Source: Bacteroidota bacterium
GTDB taxonomy: Bacteria; Bacteroidota; Bacteroidia; Cytophagales; Cytophagaceae
DNA: 64,000 nt
Reading direction: 5' to 3'
Assembly: GCA_023428135.1 (NCBI GenBank)
Contig: JAEYZG010000018.1
Coordinates: 186,001 to 250,000 of the forward strand
Position numbers and translations under genes: made by a program. This document shows positions 18,780 to 26,976 of the stretch, piece by piece (position 1 is the stretch's first letter; each line of letters starts with the position of its first letter). The notes beneath the pieces are model-generated. The model searched no databases and was not told the origin of the DNA. It worked only from the letters and a program-made list of their open reading frames with translations.

Positions 18780-19813
18780 TGAAATATCTTATAGTAATTT
18801 TAACTGTTCTTCTTCCTTTTATAGGGATTGCTCAGACCAGTAAATTCCCAGATGCAATAGTTGAATATAAGCATGCAGAGTATACATTTTCAAGTGTAAA
18901 CAATGTTCATCTCAAGTATAAATTCAGAGTTGAAATTCTGAATGCTAAAGGGCAAAAGCATGGGACTGTGTTTGTTTATACTGATAATGATGCAAAGCTT
19001 AAGTCATTTAAAGCAGTGGTTTCAGATGTGCTGGGCAATAAAGTTTCTTCTGCTTCAAAGTCAGATCTGCAAGAAGTGCATGCTCAGGATAATTCTACTT
19101 TATATTCTGATAATAAGATAAAATACAAAGAGCTGAGCTATTATCAGTATCCCTACACTGTAGAGTATGAATATGAATTAGACTATAAAGTTTTCCTCGG
19201 TGTTTATTTTCCTTTTGTAGAAGATTATGGCCTTCCAACAGGGGAGGCACTTTTAACTATTAAGACGACCAAAGGAATAGATTTTTTATACAAGACGAAT
19301 CAATTTGAAGGAATAGCAGATAGTGTAACTACCGGGAGTATGAATGTTTACACCTGGAAAAGCACAAACGTCCAGGCGATTTATCATGAAAGCTTATCTC
19401 CATCTTTTCGGATAAAGGCCCCTTCAATATTTATAACTCCTCAAAGGATAAGCTATAATGGATTTTCGGGGACAATGGATTCCTGGCAGAACTTCGGCAA
19501 ATGGTCCTGGACTTTGTTGCAGAACAGAAACGAACTACCTGAAGAAACCAGAAAGACCATCTTAAAACTAACAGAAGCAGAACCTGATACGCTGAAGAAA
19601 ATTCCTATACTTTATAAATACCTTCAACAGTCCACCAGATACATCAGTGTACAAGATGGCATAGGTGGATTTCAGCCTTTTCCGGCTGCCTATGTTGACA
19701 AGAATAAATATGGTGATTGCAAGGGATTATCTAATTACATGAATGCAATGTTATCTGTTATTGGAGTAAATGGTATATACACCAAAATAGGAAATGGAGA
19801 GTACAAGAAGTAA
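18779..19813 (+). CDS. DUF3857 / transglutaminase protein, 5' part of a broken gene
   Basis: Second DUF3857 family gene. It has a signal peptide (MKYLIVILTVLLPFIGIAQ), a DUF3857 beta domain (~25-230), and the start of a transglutaminase domain with the catalytic-type GDCKGLSNY (C314). The frame then ends at 19813 with GNGEYKK, well short of the family length. The remainder of the protein continues in another frame from about 19794. The segment that should carry the catalytic His and Asp (FNHVI and WLECTS in relatives) is absent, so this is a deletion plus frameshift rather than a simple single-base error. The ATG overlaps the previous stop by one base, indicating an old two-gene unit. Confidence 0.65.
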   Translation: MKYLIVILTVLLPFIGIAQTSKFPDAIVEYKHAEYTFSSVNNVHLKYKFRVEILNAKGQKHGTVFVYTDNDAKLKSFKAVVSDVLGNKVSSASKSDLQEVHAQDNSTLYSDNKIKYKELSYYQYPYTVEYEYELDYKVFLGVYFPFVEDYGLPTGEALLTIKTTKGIDFLYKTNQFEGIADSVTTGSMNVYTWKSTNVQAIYHESLSPSFRIKAPSIFITPQRISYNGFSGTMDSWQNFGKWSWTLLQNRNELPEETRKTILKLTEAEPDTLKKIPILYKYLQQSTRYISVQDGIGGFQPFPAAYVDKNKYGDCKGLSNYMNAMLSVIGVNGIYTKIGNGEYKK

Positions 19814-20513
19814 TGCAGACAGGAAAGGACTTGCTGTTACTTCTAATGGCGGCAAACTGGTAAATACCCCTGTTTATACATCGGAGGATAACACCAGTAA
19901 TATCAATGCATCCATGCTAATCAGAGAAAATGGCAGTATGGCTTGTAATGCCAGATATCTCAATTCCGGAATTATGATGGAGGAACTGCTAAGGATAAAG
20001 TCTTTGGATAAAAAAGATCAGAATCAATATCTTCTTGAAAAGTATCCTTCAAGAGAATTAACTGTTAAAAAATATTCAATTAATGAAACTGCTGATGTTT
20101 ATCCTTCTTTGACTTTTGATATTGAAATGGAAGAAATGGAATTTGCTTCCAAAACAGGTGATCTTATTTCCTTTAACCCAAATTATCTCAGAAGATTTAA
20201 AAACCCTTTTAATTCAAGTGAAGAAAGAATTAATGATATTCAATTAGATTACGGTTATCAGCAGCATGATACGATCAGCATTATGCTACCTGAAGAATAT
20301 GTGATTGAATATTTACCTGAGCCCAAAAAACTGAATACTGAATTCGGAGAATTCAAAACTGAATTTATTCAGAAAGAAAATCAATTAATGTTCCTTCGTC
20401 ATTTGATTATGTTCAAAGGTTCATTTTCAAAGGATAAGTATGGTGCCTTAGTTGATTTTTACAGGCAAATTCAAGTGGCAGATCAACAGAAAATTTTACT
20501 TAAAAGGAAATAA
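19794..20513 (+). CDS. DUF3857 protein, 3' part of the broken gene
   Basis: C-terminal portion of the family member begun at 18779. After about 12 out-of-register residues, similarity resumes at RKGLAVTSNGGKLVNTP, the family's segment just after the transglutaminase domain, and continues through the C-terminal beta domain to LLKRK. It overlaps the upstream fragment by 20 bases in a different frame. On its own it has no signal peptide and would not be exported, so it is best read as the separated end of a disrupted gene. Confidence 0.6.
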   Translation: MESTRSNADRKGLAVTSNGGKLVNTPVYTSEDNTSNINASMLIRENGSMACNARYLNSGIMMEELLRIKSLDKKDQNQYLLEKYPSRELTVKKYSINETADVYPSLTFDIEMEEMEFASKTGDLISFNPNYLRRFKNPFNSSEERINDIQLDYGYQQHDTISIMLPEEYVIEYLPEPKKLNTEFGEFKTEFIQKENQLMFLRHLIMFKGSFSKDKYGALVDFYRQIQVADQQKILLKRK

Positions 20514-20592
20514 TTATCCTTTCCATGTTAACTTATCCCGGATATTTCAGTTTATTGTTATTTTAGGCGTTCTATTAACATTAAAAATATTT

Positions 20593-22626
20593 ATGAATCC
20601 ACTTTTGCAGCGTTATGATACCCCTTTTGGTACAATACCTTTTGATCAGATTAAAAACGAACACTTTCTGCCTGCCATAAAAGAAGCGATAGCTTTGGGT
20701 AAAGAGGATATCAAAAGAATTACAGCCTCTAAGGAAGTGCCTGATTTTGAAAATACTATTGTGGCTCTGGAAAGAAGCGGTGAATTGGTAGGTTCTGTCT
20801 CTTCTGTTTTCTTTAATCTGAACTCTGCGGAGACGAACGATGAAATTCAAAAACTTGCAAGGGAGATTTCACCTCTGCTTTCAGAATATTCAAATGATAT
20901 TTTGTTGGATCAGGAACTGTTTGTGAAGATCAAAGCAGTTTATGATAAGAAAGATAAGCTAACCCTTTCTCCTGAACAAAATACCTTGCTGGCAAAGACT
21001 TATAAGAGCTTTGTACGTAATGGAGCCAATCTGTCTGAAGATAAAAAGCTGAAGCTACGTGAAATCGATAAACAGTTGTCTCAATTATCACTCTTATTTG
21101 GTGAGCATGTATTAAAAGAGACCAATGACTTTTTTATGGAAGTTACTGATGAAAAGCAACTTTCAGGATTGCCTCCATTTGTAGTAGAAGCGGCTGCCAT
21201 TGCTGCCAAAGAAAAAGGCAAAGAAGGCAGCTGGATCTTCACACTTCAGTTCCCAAGTTATATCCCTTTCATGACCTATGCTGATAACAGGGCCCTGAGG
21301 GAAAAAATGTTCTATGCTTTCGGATCCAAAGCTTTCAAAGGTGATGATAATGATAACCAGAAAATTGTGTTGGATGTAGTAAGGCTTCGTCATGAAAGAG
21401 CCAATTTGCTTGGGTATAAATCTCATGCAGATTTTGTTCTTGAAGAAAGAATGGCCGAGTCTCCATCAAAAGTAAGCGCATTCCTTGATAACCTTCTTAA
21501 GTATGCAAAACCAATTGGTGAGAAAGAGTTAAAAGAACTTTCGGAATATGCAAGATCTATTGGCGGACCGGAAAAACTGGAAAGGTGGGATATCTCTTAT
21601 TATTCGGAAAAATTGAAGAAGGAAAAGTACTCTATAGATGATGAAATGCTGAAGCCATACTTCAAGCTGGAGAATGTAATTGATGGGGTATTTCAGGTTG
21701 CCGGTAAATTATATGGCTTAAAGTTCAAAGAAATCAATAATGTGCAGGTCTATCACCCGGATGTAAAGGTATACGAAGTGTTGGATGAGCAGGATAAGCA
21801 TGTTGCTGTATTCTATGCTGACTTCTTTCCAAGAGCAGGAAAGAGAAACGGCGCATGGATGACCTCATTCAGAGGCCAGAAGAAAGTGGATGGAAATGAT
21901 ATCAGACCGCATGTATCTATAGTTTGTAACTTTACGAAGCCGACAGGTACTCAGCCTTCTTTGCTTACATTTAATGAGGTTACTACTTTATTTCATGAAT
22001 TTGGTCATGCGTTGCATGGGATGCTTGCGGACGGAACTTATGAAAGTCTTTCCGGAACCAGTGTTTACTGGGATTTCGTAGAATTGCCATCTCAGGTGTT
22101 TGAAAACTGGGTATATGAAAAAGACAGCCTGGATTTATTTGCAAAGCATTATGAAACAGGTGCTGCTATCCCGCTTGAACTTGTTAAAAAAATCAAAGAG
22201 AGTGCAAACTTCATGGAAGCTTACCAGACTGTCAGACAGATTGGCCTTGCTCAGCTGGATATGGGATGGCATTCAGGTAAAGCGCAGGATGTTAAAGACG
22301 TCGGAGCTTACGAAAAAGAACTTCAAAAGGCAACTGATCTATTACCACCTGCGAAAGGAGCGAATACAAGTTGTTCCTTTTCTCATATATTCCAGGGAGG
22401 ATATTCTTCTGGTTATTACAGCTATAAATGGGCTGAGGTGTTGGACGCGGATGCATTTGAATTCTTTCAGGAGAAAGGCATCTTTAATAAAGACACCGCA
22501 ACCCTTTTTAAGACCCACGTGCTTAGCGCCGGCGGCAGCGAGCATCCGATGGAGTTGTACAAAAGATTCAGGGGTAAAGAACCTTCTCCTGAAGCTCTGC
22601 TTAGGAGAACGGGAATGCTTAAATAA
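20593..22626 (+). CDS. dcp: M3-family peptidyl-dipeptidase Dcp
   Basis: Zinc metallopeptidase of the M3 (thimet oligopeptidase / Dcp) family that cleaves short peptides. The zinc motif HEFGH is at residues 468-472 from this start (FHEFGHALHGML), with the downstream substrate-binding region GGYSSGYYSYKWAEVLDADAF (last residues shown only in part in relatives) typical of Dcp. I chose the ATG at 20593 (MNPLLQRYDTPFGTIPF) because it gives the family N-terminus and 677 residues, near the 681 of E. coli Dcp. The frame is open back to 20452, but that part overlaps the previous gene. There is no signal peptide at this start, so it is probably cytoplasmic. Confidence 0.92.
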   Translation: MNPLLQRYDTPFGTIPFDQIKNEHFLPAIKEAIALGKEDIKRITASKEVPDFENTIVALERSGELVGSVSSVFFNLNSAETNDEIQKLAREISPLLSEYSNDILLDQELFVKIKAVYDKKDKLTLSPEQNTLLAKTYKSFVRNGANLSEDKKLKLREIDKQLSQLSLLFGEHVLKETNDFFMEVTDEKQLSGLPPFVVEAAAIAAKEKGKEGSWIFTLQFPSYIPFMTYADNRALREKMFYAFGSKAFKGDDNDNQKIVLDVVRLRHERANLLGYKSHADFVLEERMAESPSKVSAFLDNLLKYAKPIGEKELKELSEYARSIGGPEKLERWDISYYSEKLKKEKYSIDDEMLKPYFKLENVIDGVFQVAGKLYGLKFKEINNVQVYHPDVKVYEVLDEQDKHVAVFYADFFPRAGKRNGAWMTSFRGQKKVDGNDIRPHVSIVCNFTKPTGTQPSLLTFNEVTTLFHEFGHALHGMLADGTYESLSGTSVYWDFVELPSQVFENWVYEKDSLDLFAKHYETGAAIPLELVKKIKESANFMEAYQTVRQIGLAQLDMGWHSGKAQDVKDVGAYEKELQKATDLLPPAKGANTSCSFSHIFQGGYSSGYYSYKWAEVLDADAFEFFQEKGIFNKDTATLFKTHVLSAGGSEHPMELYKRFRGKEPSPEALLRRTGMLK

Positions 22627-23086
22627 GTTTAAAGCTAAAAGTTTAAAGTTAAAAGTCTAAAGAATTATATCAGTTCTTGGGTGTTTTAAGCTTTAAAAAG
22701 AGATCGATCCTTTGAAGCTGATGCAAGCGTCTTCGCTTGTACCTAAAATATATCAAGCGTCTCGCTTGAATTACCAATGTTAAAAATCTTTAATATTAAC
22801 CTGATGGCCGTGTCCTTTCAGGACATAGTCGTCAGGTTGAATCTTTACTTTCTCATGCTGAATTATTATAGCATCTTAGTTTCATAAAAAAAGTTTTCTA
22901 TCTGGCAGATTGACGATTGATATAGCAAATGATCTTGTAATTATCAGATTCTCCGCAGGCTCAGAATGACAAAATCGAGGTATGGCGCGTAACTGAATGC
23001 TTCTAAGTTGATCTTTTTCTCAGGGGAAGCCCAGTACTAAGTCTTTACAGTATAATAGTAATTATTTTCCCATTAAACTGATTCAT
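22627..23086. other. Repeat-rich noncoding region
   Basis: No gene is visible. 22627-22665 is the low-complexity AAAGTTTAAAG-type run. Around 22722-22775 are two palindromic units based on CAAGCGTCTTCGCTTG and CAAGCGTCTCGCTTGA. 22797-22980 is a diverged copy of the MITE-like repeat (separate entry). Confidence 0.6.
22797..22980. repeat. MITE-like repeat, diverged copy 3
   Basis: Shares ordered segments with the element at 24154-24389: GGACATAGTCGTCA, TCTCATGCTGAA, AGCATCTTAG, then TTATCAGATTCTCCGCAG and CTCAGAATGACAAAA. The left end is itself a hairpin: AACCTGATGGCCGTGTCC is largely complementary to GGACATAGTCGTCAGGTT. The right terminal repeat is not recognisable, so this copy is degenerate. 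Confidence 0.6.
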
Positions 23087-23677
23087 ATGAGACATATATT
23101 ACCGTTAATGCTTATCCTGCTATTTGTATCTTGTTCTTCTGAAAAAGTAAGTAAAGAACAACAGGAACAAGTAATAACTGCTAAAAAATCTACCATTAAT
23201 AAGCTGAATATAGAAGAATCGGATGATTGTGTTTTTGATACAAGTACATTTAAGTTTACATCTCAAGCTATTCATAAGTTTAATCCAAAGATTAAATTTC
23301 ATTGGAATGATAATGAAAAACATGCCTTTCTTCCTTTAGAGGAAGGGGATACGCTGATACTCCATATTGGGGGATGCAATCACTTTTCCTATTGGGCAAA
23401 ATACAGAACCGATTACTCCAGATTTAATGACAGCATTTATTTATTGAATAAAGTAAAATGGATAGCTGAGAACTTTTTTGATAATGGTTTTGATAAAAAT
23501 TATGTGAGGTTTATCTCTGATAGAAAATACTACCTTGAAGATAACGGTAAGCCGCTGATGAAAAGCTATTCTATTCTAACAGATAAGTATGTTCAGGAGA
23601 ATGAAATTTATGAAGGCTTTTATTTTATGCGGGATGGAGAAAGAACAGAAATCTGGATTCATGGATATGTTAATTGA
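23087..23677 (+). CDS. Lipoprotein, unknown function
   Basis: I do not recognise the family. It has a lipoprotein signal peptide (MRHILPLMLILLFVSC) with the lipobox cysteine at residue 16. The 196-residue protein is rich in D, N, K and Y with beta-prone segments such as GDTLILHIGGCNHFSYW. It contains two cysteines after the lipobox that could pair. It is followed 8 bases later by a second, frameshifted lipoprotein gene. Confidence 0.75.
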   Translation: MRHILPLMLILLFVSCSSEKVSKEQQEQVITAKKSTINKLNIEESDDCVFDTSTFKFTSQAIHKFNPKIKFHWNDNEKHAFLPLEEGDTLILHIGGCNHFSYWAKYRTDYSRFNDSIYLLNKVKWIAENFFDNGFDKNYVRFISDRKYYLEDNGKPLMKSYSILTDKYVQENEIYEGFYFMRDGERTEIWIHGYVN

Positions 23678-23685
23678 TAACACTA

Positions 23686-24014
23686 ATGAGATTTTTTAAT
23701 CTGTCATTTATATTTTTTATAATACTATTGTCCTGTAAAGGTCTTAAAGAACATCAGATGAAGAAGCGTCTATTTTATCTTTGCAGGAAGAAGCTGCAGG
23801 TATGATGTATTTGTCTATCGTGATCTGGGAAAAGCAGTTGGCTTCTTTAAAGCAAGTAGAAGAAATTAAACTTCAGCATAATATCATAATGGATGCGAAT
23901 TGGACATCTTCAGGCTTGTTATTTATTAAAAGCCTTCCAATTAATGAATTCATCACACAAGGAGAAGAATCTAAAGCAGGGTTTGGTTATTATAAATTAG
24001 GATTAGCCATTTAA
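23686..24014 (+). pseudogene. Small lipoprotein gene with a frameshift
   Basis: ATG at 23686 opens a lipoprotein signal peptide (MRFFNLSFIFFIILLSC, lipobox cysteine at 17) but this frame stops after 39 codons. Another frame, open from after the TAA at 23745, reads SDEEASILSLQEEAAGMMYL and continues to the stop at 24014. Joining the frames around 23748-23757 restores a lipoprotein of about 108 residues. Either the gene has suffered a one- or two-base change or the sequence has an error here. No family was recognised. Confidence 0.55.
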
Positions 24015-24607
24015 GTCCCGTTGACGATAATCGTCACATTAGCTAAAACTTTTAAAGACCTCACCCTAAATCCCTCTCCTGAAGGAGAGGGACTTTAATG
24101 TGTATGTTATTAGTTCTAATCGCTGTTAATTCAATCTGTTATCGTTGACTGTTCCCTTCTCCTGAAGGACATAGCCGTCAACTTAAGGAGTCTTTCCTTT
24201 GTCATGCTGAACTTGTGAAGCATCTGAGCTTTCAAAATGAATAAAACTAAGCTATCCCGCAGATTATCGATTGTTATTGCAAATTATTTTGTGACTCTCA
24301 GATCCTTCGCAGAGCTCAGGATGACCAAACAGCGAATTGTGGTTTACTAAACAACGTTAAGTTGACGGCTATGTCCTTCAGGAGAAGGGTTAGGGATGAG
24401 GTTTAATTGGCTGGAATACGGGAAGTAAATAATTATTCCTATTATAAATTAATGAAGATAAAATAATTATATCTGACAAGTGACAGAAAATTTATTCAAT
24501 ATTATCATTTATAAAAGAAGGATTTGAAAGCTGTTATAATTTTAAGATTTTTACATTCTAGATATAAAGTTTTTTTTAATACTTAGTACTTATAACTTTT
24601 AACTCAG
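24015..24607. other. Noncoding region holding a MITE-like element
   Basis: No gene is visible. 24072-24091 is a perfect 8-bp stem with a TGAA loop (CCCTCTCC/GGAGAGGG), not followed by T-rich DNA. 24154-24389 is the best-preserved MITE-like repeat. The AT-rich stretch after ~24420 leads into the GyrI-like gene. Confidence 0.6.
24154..24389. repeat. MITE-like repeat, copy 2, with perfect 33-bp terminal inverted repeats
   Basis: A 236-base element whose left 33 bases (24154-24186) are the exact reverse complement of its right 33 bases (24357-24389). It lies in inverted orientation to copy 1 (15934-16156) and in the same orientation as the diverged copy 3 (22797-22980). It encodes no protein. 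No target-site duplication is obvious at its ends. Confidence 0.8.
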
Positions 24608-25090
24608 ATGTATCCTCGAATAGAAACGATTCCCGGTAAAAGACTTATCGGAAAATACCTTAAAATGTCTTTAAAAGAAAACAAGACCGTAGACCTTTGG
24701 CGAAGTTTCATGCCATTAAGAAAGACTATAATGAACCCAGTATCATCAGATTTTTTTAGTTTGCAGGTATATGAGCAATCTGATGATTATAGGAATCCGG
24801 ATGCAGAATTTATTAAGTGGGCAGCTATGGAAGTTTCCGATAATACTGAGGTTCCACAAGGTATGGAAGCTTACTATTTATCAGGAGGTCTCTATGCTGT
24901 TTTTTTGCATAAAGGCGGTCCGCAAAACTTTCGTGAAACTTTCCATTTCATATATGAAGAATGGATGCCATCTTCCGGCTATACTGTGGATCACAGGGAA
25001 CATTTCGAACTGCTTGGGGAAAAGTATAAGAATAATGAGCCTGATTCAGAAGAGGAAATATGGATACCGGTTAAGAGGAGTGAGCGTTAA
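24608..25090 (+). CDS. GyrI-like effector-binding domain protein
   Basis: Stand-alone domain of the GyrI / AraC effector-binding type, a small-molecule-binding fold used in multidrug regulators and DNA gyrase inhibitors. Supporting segments are IPGKRLIGKYLKMSL at the N-terminus, an AAMEVSD strand, IPVKRSE at the C-terminal end, and FHFIYEEWMPSSGY near residue 115. There is no DNA-binding domain, so it would bind ligand or protein rather than act as a regulator by itself. Length (160 residues) is normal. It precedes a RibD-like reductase gene by 68 bases. Confidence 0.8.
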   Translation: MYPRIETIPGKRLIGKYLKMSLKENKTVDLWRSFMPLRKTIMNPVSSDFFSLQVYEQSDDYRNPDAEFIKWAAMEVSDNTEVPQGMEAYYLSGGLYAVFLHKGGPQNFRETFHFIYEEWMPSSGYTVDHREHFELLGEKYKNNEPDSEEEIWIPVKRSER

Positions 25091-25158
25091 ACTGTCTTTA
25101 GGAATCTGATAAAACCCAATTTTAAGAAGTAGAATTAATTAATCAATTACAAGTAAAT

Positions 25159-25692
25159 ATGTCTAACGAACGTAAATTAGTTTTATACATTGCAGCTAGT
25201 ATGGACGGCTATATTGCTGCACCTAATGATGATTTAAGTTTTCTTTCATTAGTAAATAAGGAAGGTGAAGATTATGGTTACTCCTCTTTTATCCAAACTG
25301 TTGATACCGCTATTGTAGGCAGGAAAACGTATGACTGGGTCATGTCACATGTACCTGAATTTTCTCACGCTGATAAAGATACTTATGTCATTACAAGATC
25401 TCCAAGGCCTTCTAATGGCAAAGTCACATTCTACAATGGAAATCTTAAAGATCTAATTGTAGAATTAAAATCAAAAAAAGGTAAGAATATCTTCTGTGAC
25501 GGAGGTTCTGAAATTATTCACGAATTGCTTAAAGAAAAACTTATAGATGAAATGACCGTTTCCATTATTCCAATACTCTTGGGAAGTGGAACCAGACTTT
25601 TTAAAGAAGGAGCGCCTGAGCAGAAGTTAAAGCTTATTTCAGCTAAACAATTTGATACAGGTTTAGCTCAGTTACATTATGTGTTTGAATGA
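25159..25692 (+). CDS. Dihydrofolate reductase-family (RibD C-terminal-like) protein
   Basis: NADPH-binding reductase fold of the RibD-C / DHFR-like family (YyaP/YwjB type). Seen are LYIAASMDGYIA at the N-terminus, AIVGRKTYDWV, then IFCDGGSEIIHELL and IIPILLGSGTRLF, all standard for these small reductases. The physiological substrate is unknown; relatives are annotated generally as dihydrofolate reductase family proteins. Length (177 residues) is typical. It lies between two small-ligand-binding proteins. Confidence 0.88.
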   Translation: MSNERKLVLYIAASMDGYIAAPNDDLSFLSLVNKEGEDYGYSSFIQTVDTAIVGRKTYDWVMSHVPEFSHADKDTYVITRSPRPSNGKVTFYNGNLKDLIVELKSKKGKNIFCDGGSEIIHELLKEKLIDEMTVSIIPILLGSGTRLFKEGAPEQKLKLISAKQFDTGLAQLHYVFE

Positions 25693-25768
25693 AAATAATA
25701 AGGGATATAAGCTTATTATCCCCTCAAGTTTGACGGGATTTACCTCCCTGGTACATAATTCCATAAAT

Positions 25769-25776
25769 TAGTTTTG
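25769..25776 (+). promoter_or_regulatory. Candidate -7 element TAGTTTTG
   Basis: Matches TAnnTTTG, 27 bases before the ATG of the gene at 25803. No well-spaced TTTG lies upstream, so support is moderate. Confidence 0.3.
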
Positions 25777-25802
25777 TAGTTAGGTACTTAAAGAAAAATT
25801 AA

Positions 25803-26210
25803 ATGGAAAAAATCAGAATAGAAAAAGATATTAATGTGTTTTATGTAACCGCAAAATCCTTTCCGGAAGGGATTCAAGAAGCTCATCAAAAGCTACACTC
25901 TTTAATCCCTTTTTCTAATGACCGAAAGTATTTTGGCATTTCAAGGCCGGAACAGGGAAGTGGAATAATTTACCGCGCTGCGGCTGAAGAATTGGAGCAG
26001 GGAGAAGCTGAAAGGTTTAAGCTGGAAACGTTGGTTTTAAAAAAAGGTGATTATATGAGCATAACTATAAAAGATTATGCAAAAGATATCATGAGCATTG
26101 ACAGGGCATTTAAAGAGCTCCTGGCACTTCCTGATCTTGATCCGCAAGGATATTGCGTTGAGTGGTACTATCATGGAAAAGACGTTAGATGTATGATAAG
26201 GCTTAAGTAA
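25803..26210 (+). CDS. Small effector-binding-like protein, unknown function
   Basis: A 135-residue protein resembling the GyrI-like / effector-binding fold. It has an N-terminal strand followed by a helix with PEGIQEAHQKLHSL, a YFGISRPEQG strand, LETLVLKKGDYMSITI, and YCVEWYYHGKDVRCMIRL at the C-terminus, a common ending for such small proteins in Bacteroidota. No signal peptide or DNA-binding domain is present. The specific ligand is unknown. A candidate -7 element lies just upstream, suggesting its own transcript. Confidence 0.65.
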   Translation: MEKIRIEKDINVFYVTAKSFPEGIQEAHQKLHSLIPFSNDRKYFGISRPEQGSGIIYRAAAEELEQGEAERFKLETLVLKKGDYMSITIKDYAKDIMSIDRAFKELLALPDLDPQGYCVEWYYHGKDVRCMIRLK

Positions 26211-26362
26211 AAATTGCGATTTTCTTATACCGTCCCGTAGTGATTGTTTCTGAATATGTTTTAAATGAAATTTTTTGTAGATTATGGAATTCTTAATACC
26301 TTGAGAATCAAATTTTAAATCTTTATAAATCATTTACAACTTTCACTTAAACAAACGCTCAA

Positions 26363-26761
26363 ATGAAATTTAAAATAATTTTTACCGCCTTGTTATTTTT
26401 ATCAGTACTAAGTGTAAATGCTCAGAGAGCTACTCTTATAAAAGGAAACTGGAAGTATCAGGATGTAACCGAAAAGGAAAAACTCGATTCTACAAGTATA
26501 AAAATGTTGGAAATGTTTTTCAGCGAAATAACTTTTAATATCGAAGAAAACGGTCATTATAAGGCTCAGTTTATGGGTAAAGCTGAGGAGGGAGTATGGA
26601 AACTTAACAAAGATGAATCTAAAATTACCTTCACTTCCAGTAAAGGACCTGTCAATGAAATGACAATAGTGGATGTTAGCCAGAATAATTTAATTCTGAA
26701 TTTCGGAAAGCCTAATTCTATTATCCTGAAAAAGACAGATCCTGCAAAGGAAGCTAAGTAA
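26363..26761 (+). CDS. Secreted lipocalin-like protein
   Basis: Small exported protein with signal peptide MKFKIIFTALLFLSVLSVNAQ, probably periplasmic. The mature part resembles Bacteroidota lipocalin-like domains: it opens with LIKGNWKYQDV, has GHYKAQFMGKAEEGVWKL in the middle, and strands ending KITFTSSKG and ILNFGKPNSIIL. The function of this class is unknown. A terminator follows at 26781-26824. Confidence 0.7.
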   Translation: MKFKIIFTALLFLSVLSVNAQRATLIKGNWKYQDVTEKEKLDSTSIKMLEMFFSEITFNIEENGHYKAQFMGKAEEGVWKLNKDESKITFTSSKGPVNEMTIVDVSQNNLILNFGKPNSIILKKTDPAKEAK

Positions 26762-26780
26762 CAAATATAACCAGTTCAAA

Positions 26781-26824
26781 AAGAAGCAGCTCAATTGAAA
26801 TACCTAATGAGCTGCTTCTTTTTT
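26781..26824. terminator. Rho-independent terminator
   Basis: AAGAAGCAGCTCA (26781-26793) pairs with TGAGCTGCTTCTT (26808-26820), followed by more T. It closes the lipocalin-like gene and, being A-rich on its 5' side, may also serve the convergent GH53 gene. Confidence 0.8.
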
Positions 26825-26976
26825 ACCTCTTAAACTCTTTGTAATTTTCTTATTGTTGTGGAGCTCTCATTGATAAGAGATAAAATGTAATAGCCTTTGT
26901 AAACTCTTTTTCAAGGCAGCAGGATTTTATGCTTCCTGAAATCCAATTTTTTAGCTTGAAATCTAATATATCCTTG

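Noticed and set aside
20452..20592. N-terminal extension of dcp upstream of 20593
   Set aside because: It would overlap the preceding gene, and relatives begin at the MNPLLQRYDTPFG-type start.
22100..22660. A 186-codon plus-strand ORF inside dcp
   Set aside because: Out of frame within the conserved M3 peptidase gene; it has no domain and is a shadow.
24072..24091. Terminator after the frameshifted lipoprotein gene
   Set aside because: The hairpin is perfect but not followed by a T-run; it is probably part of a dispersed repeat.
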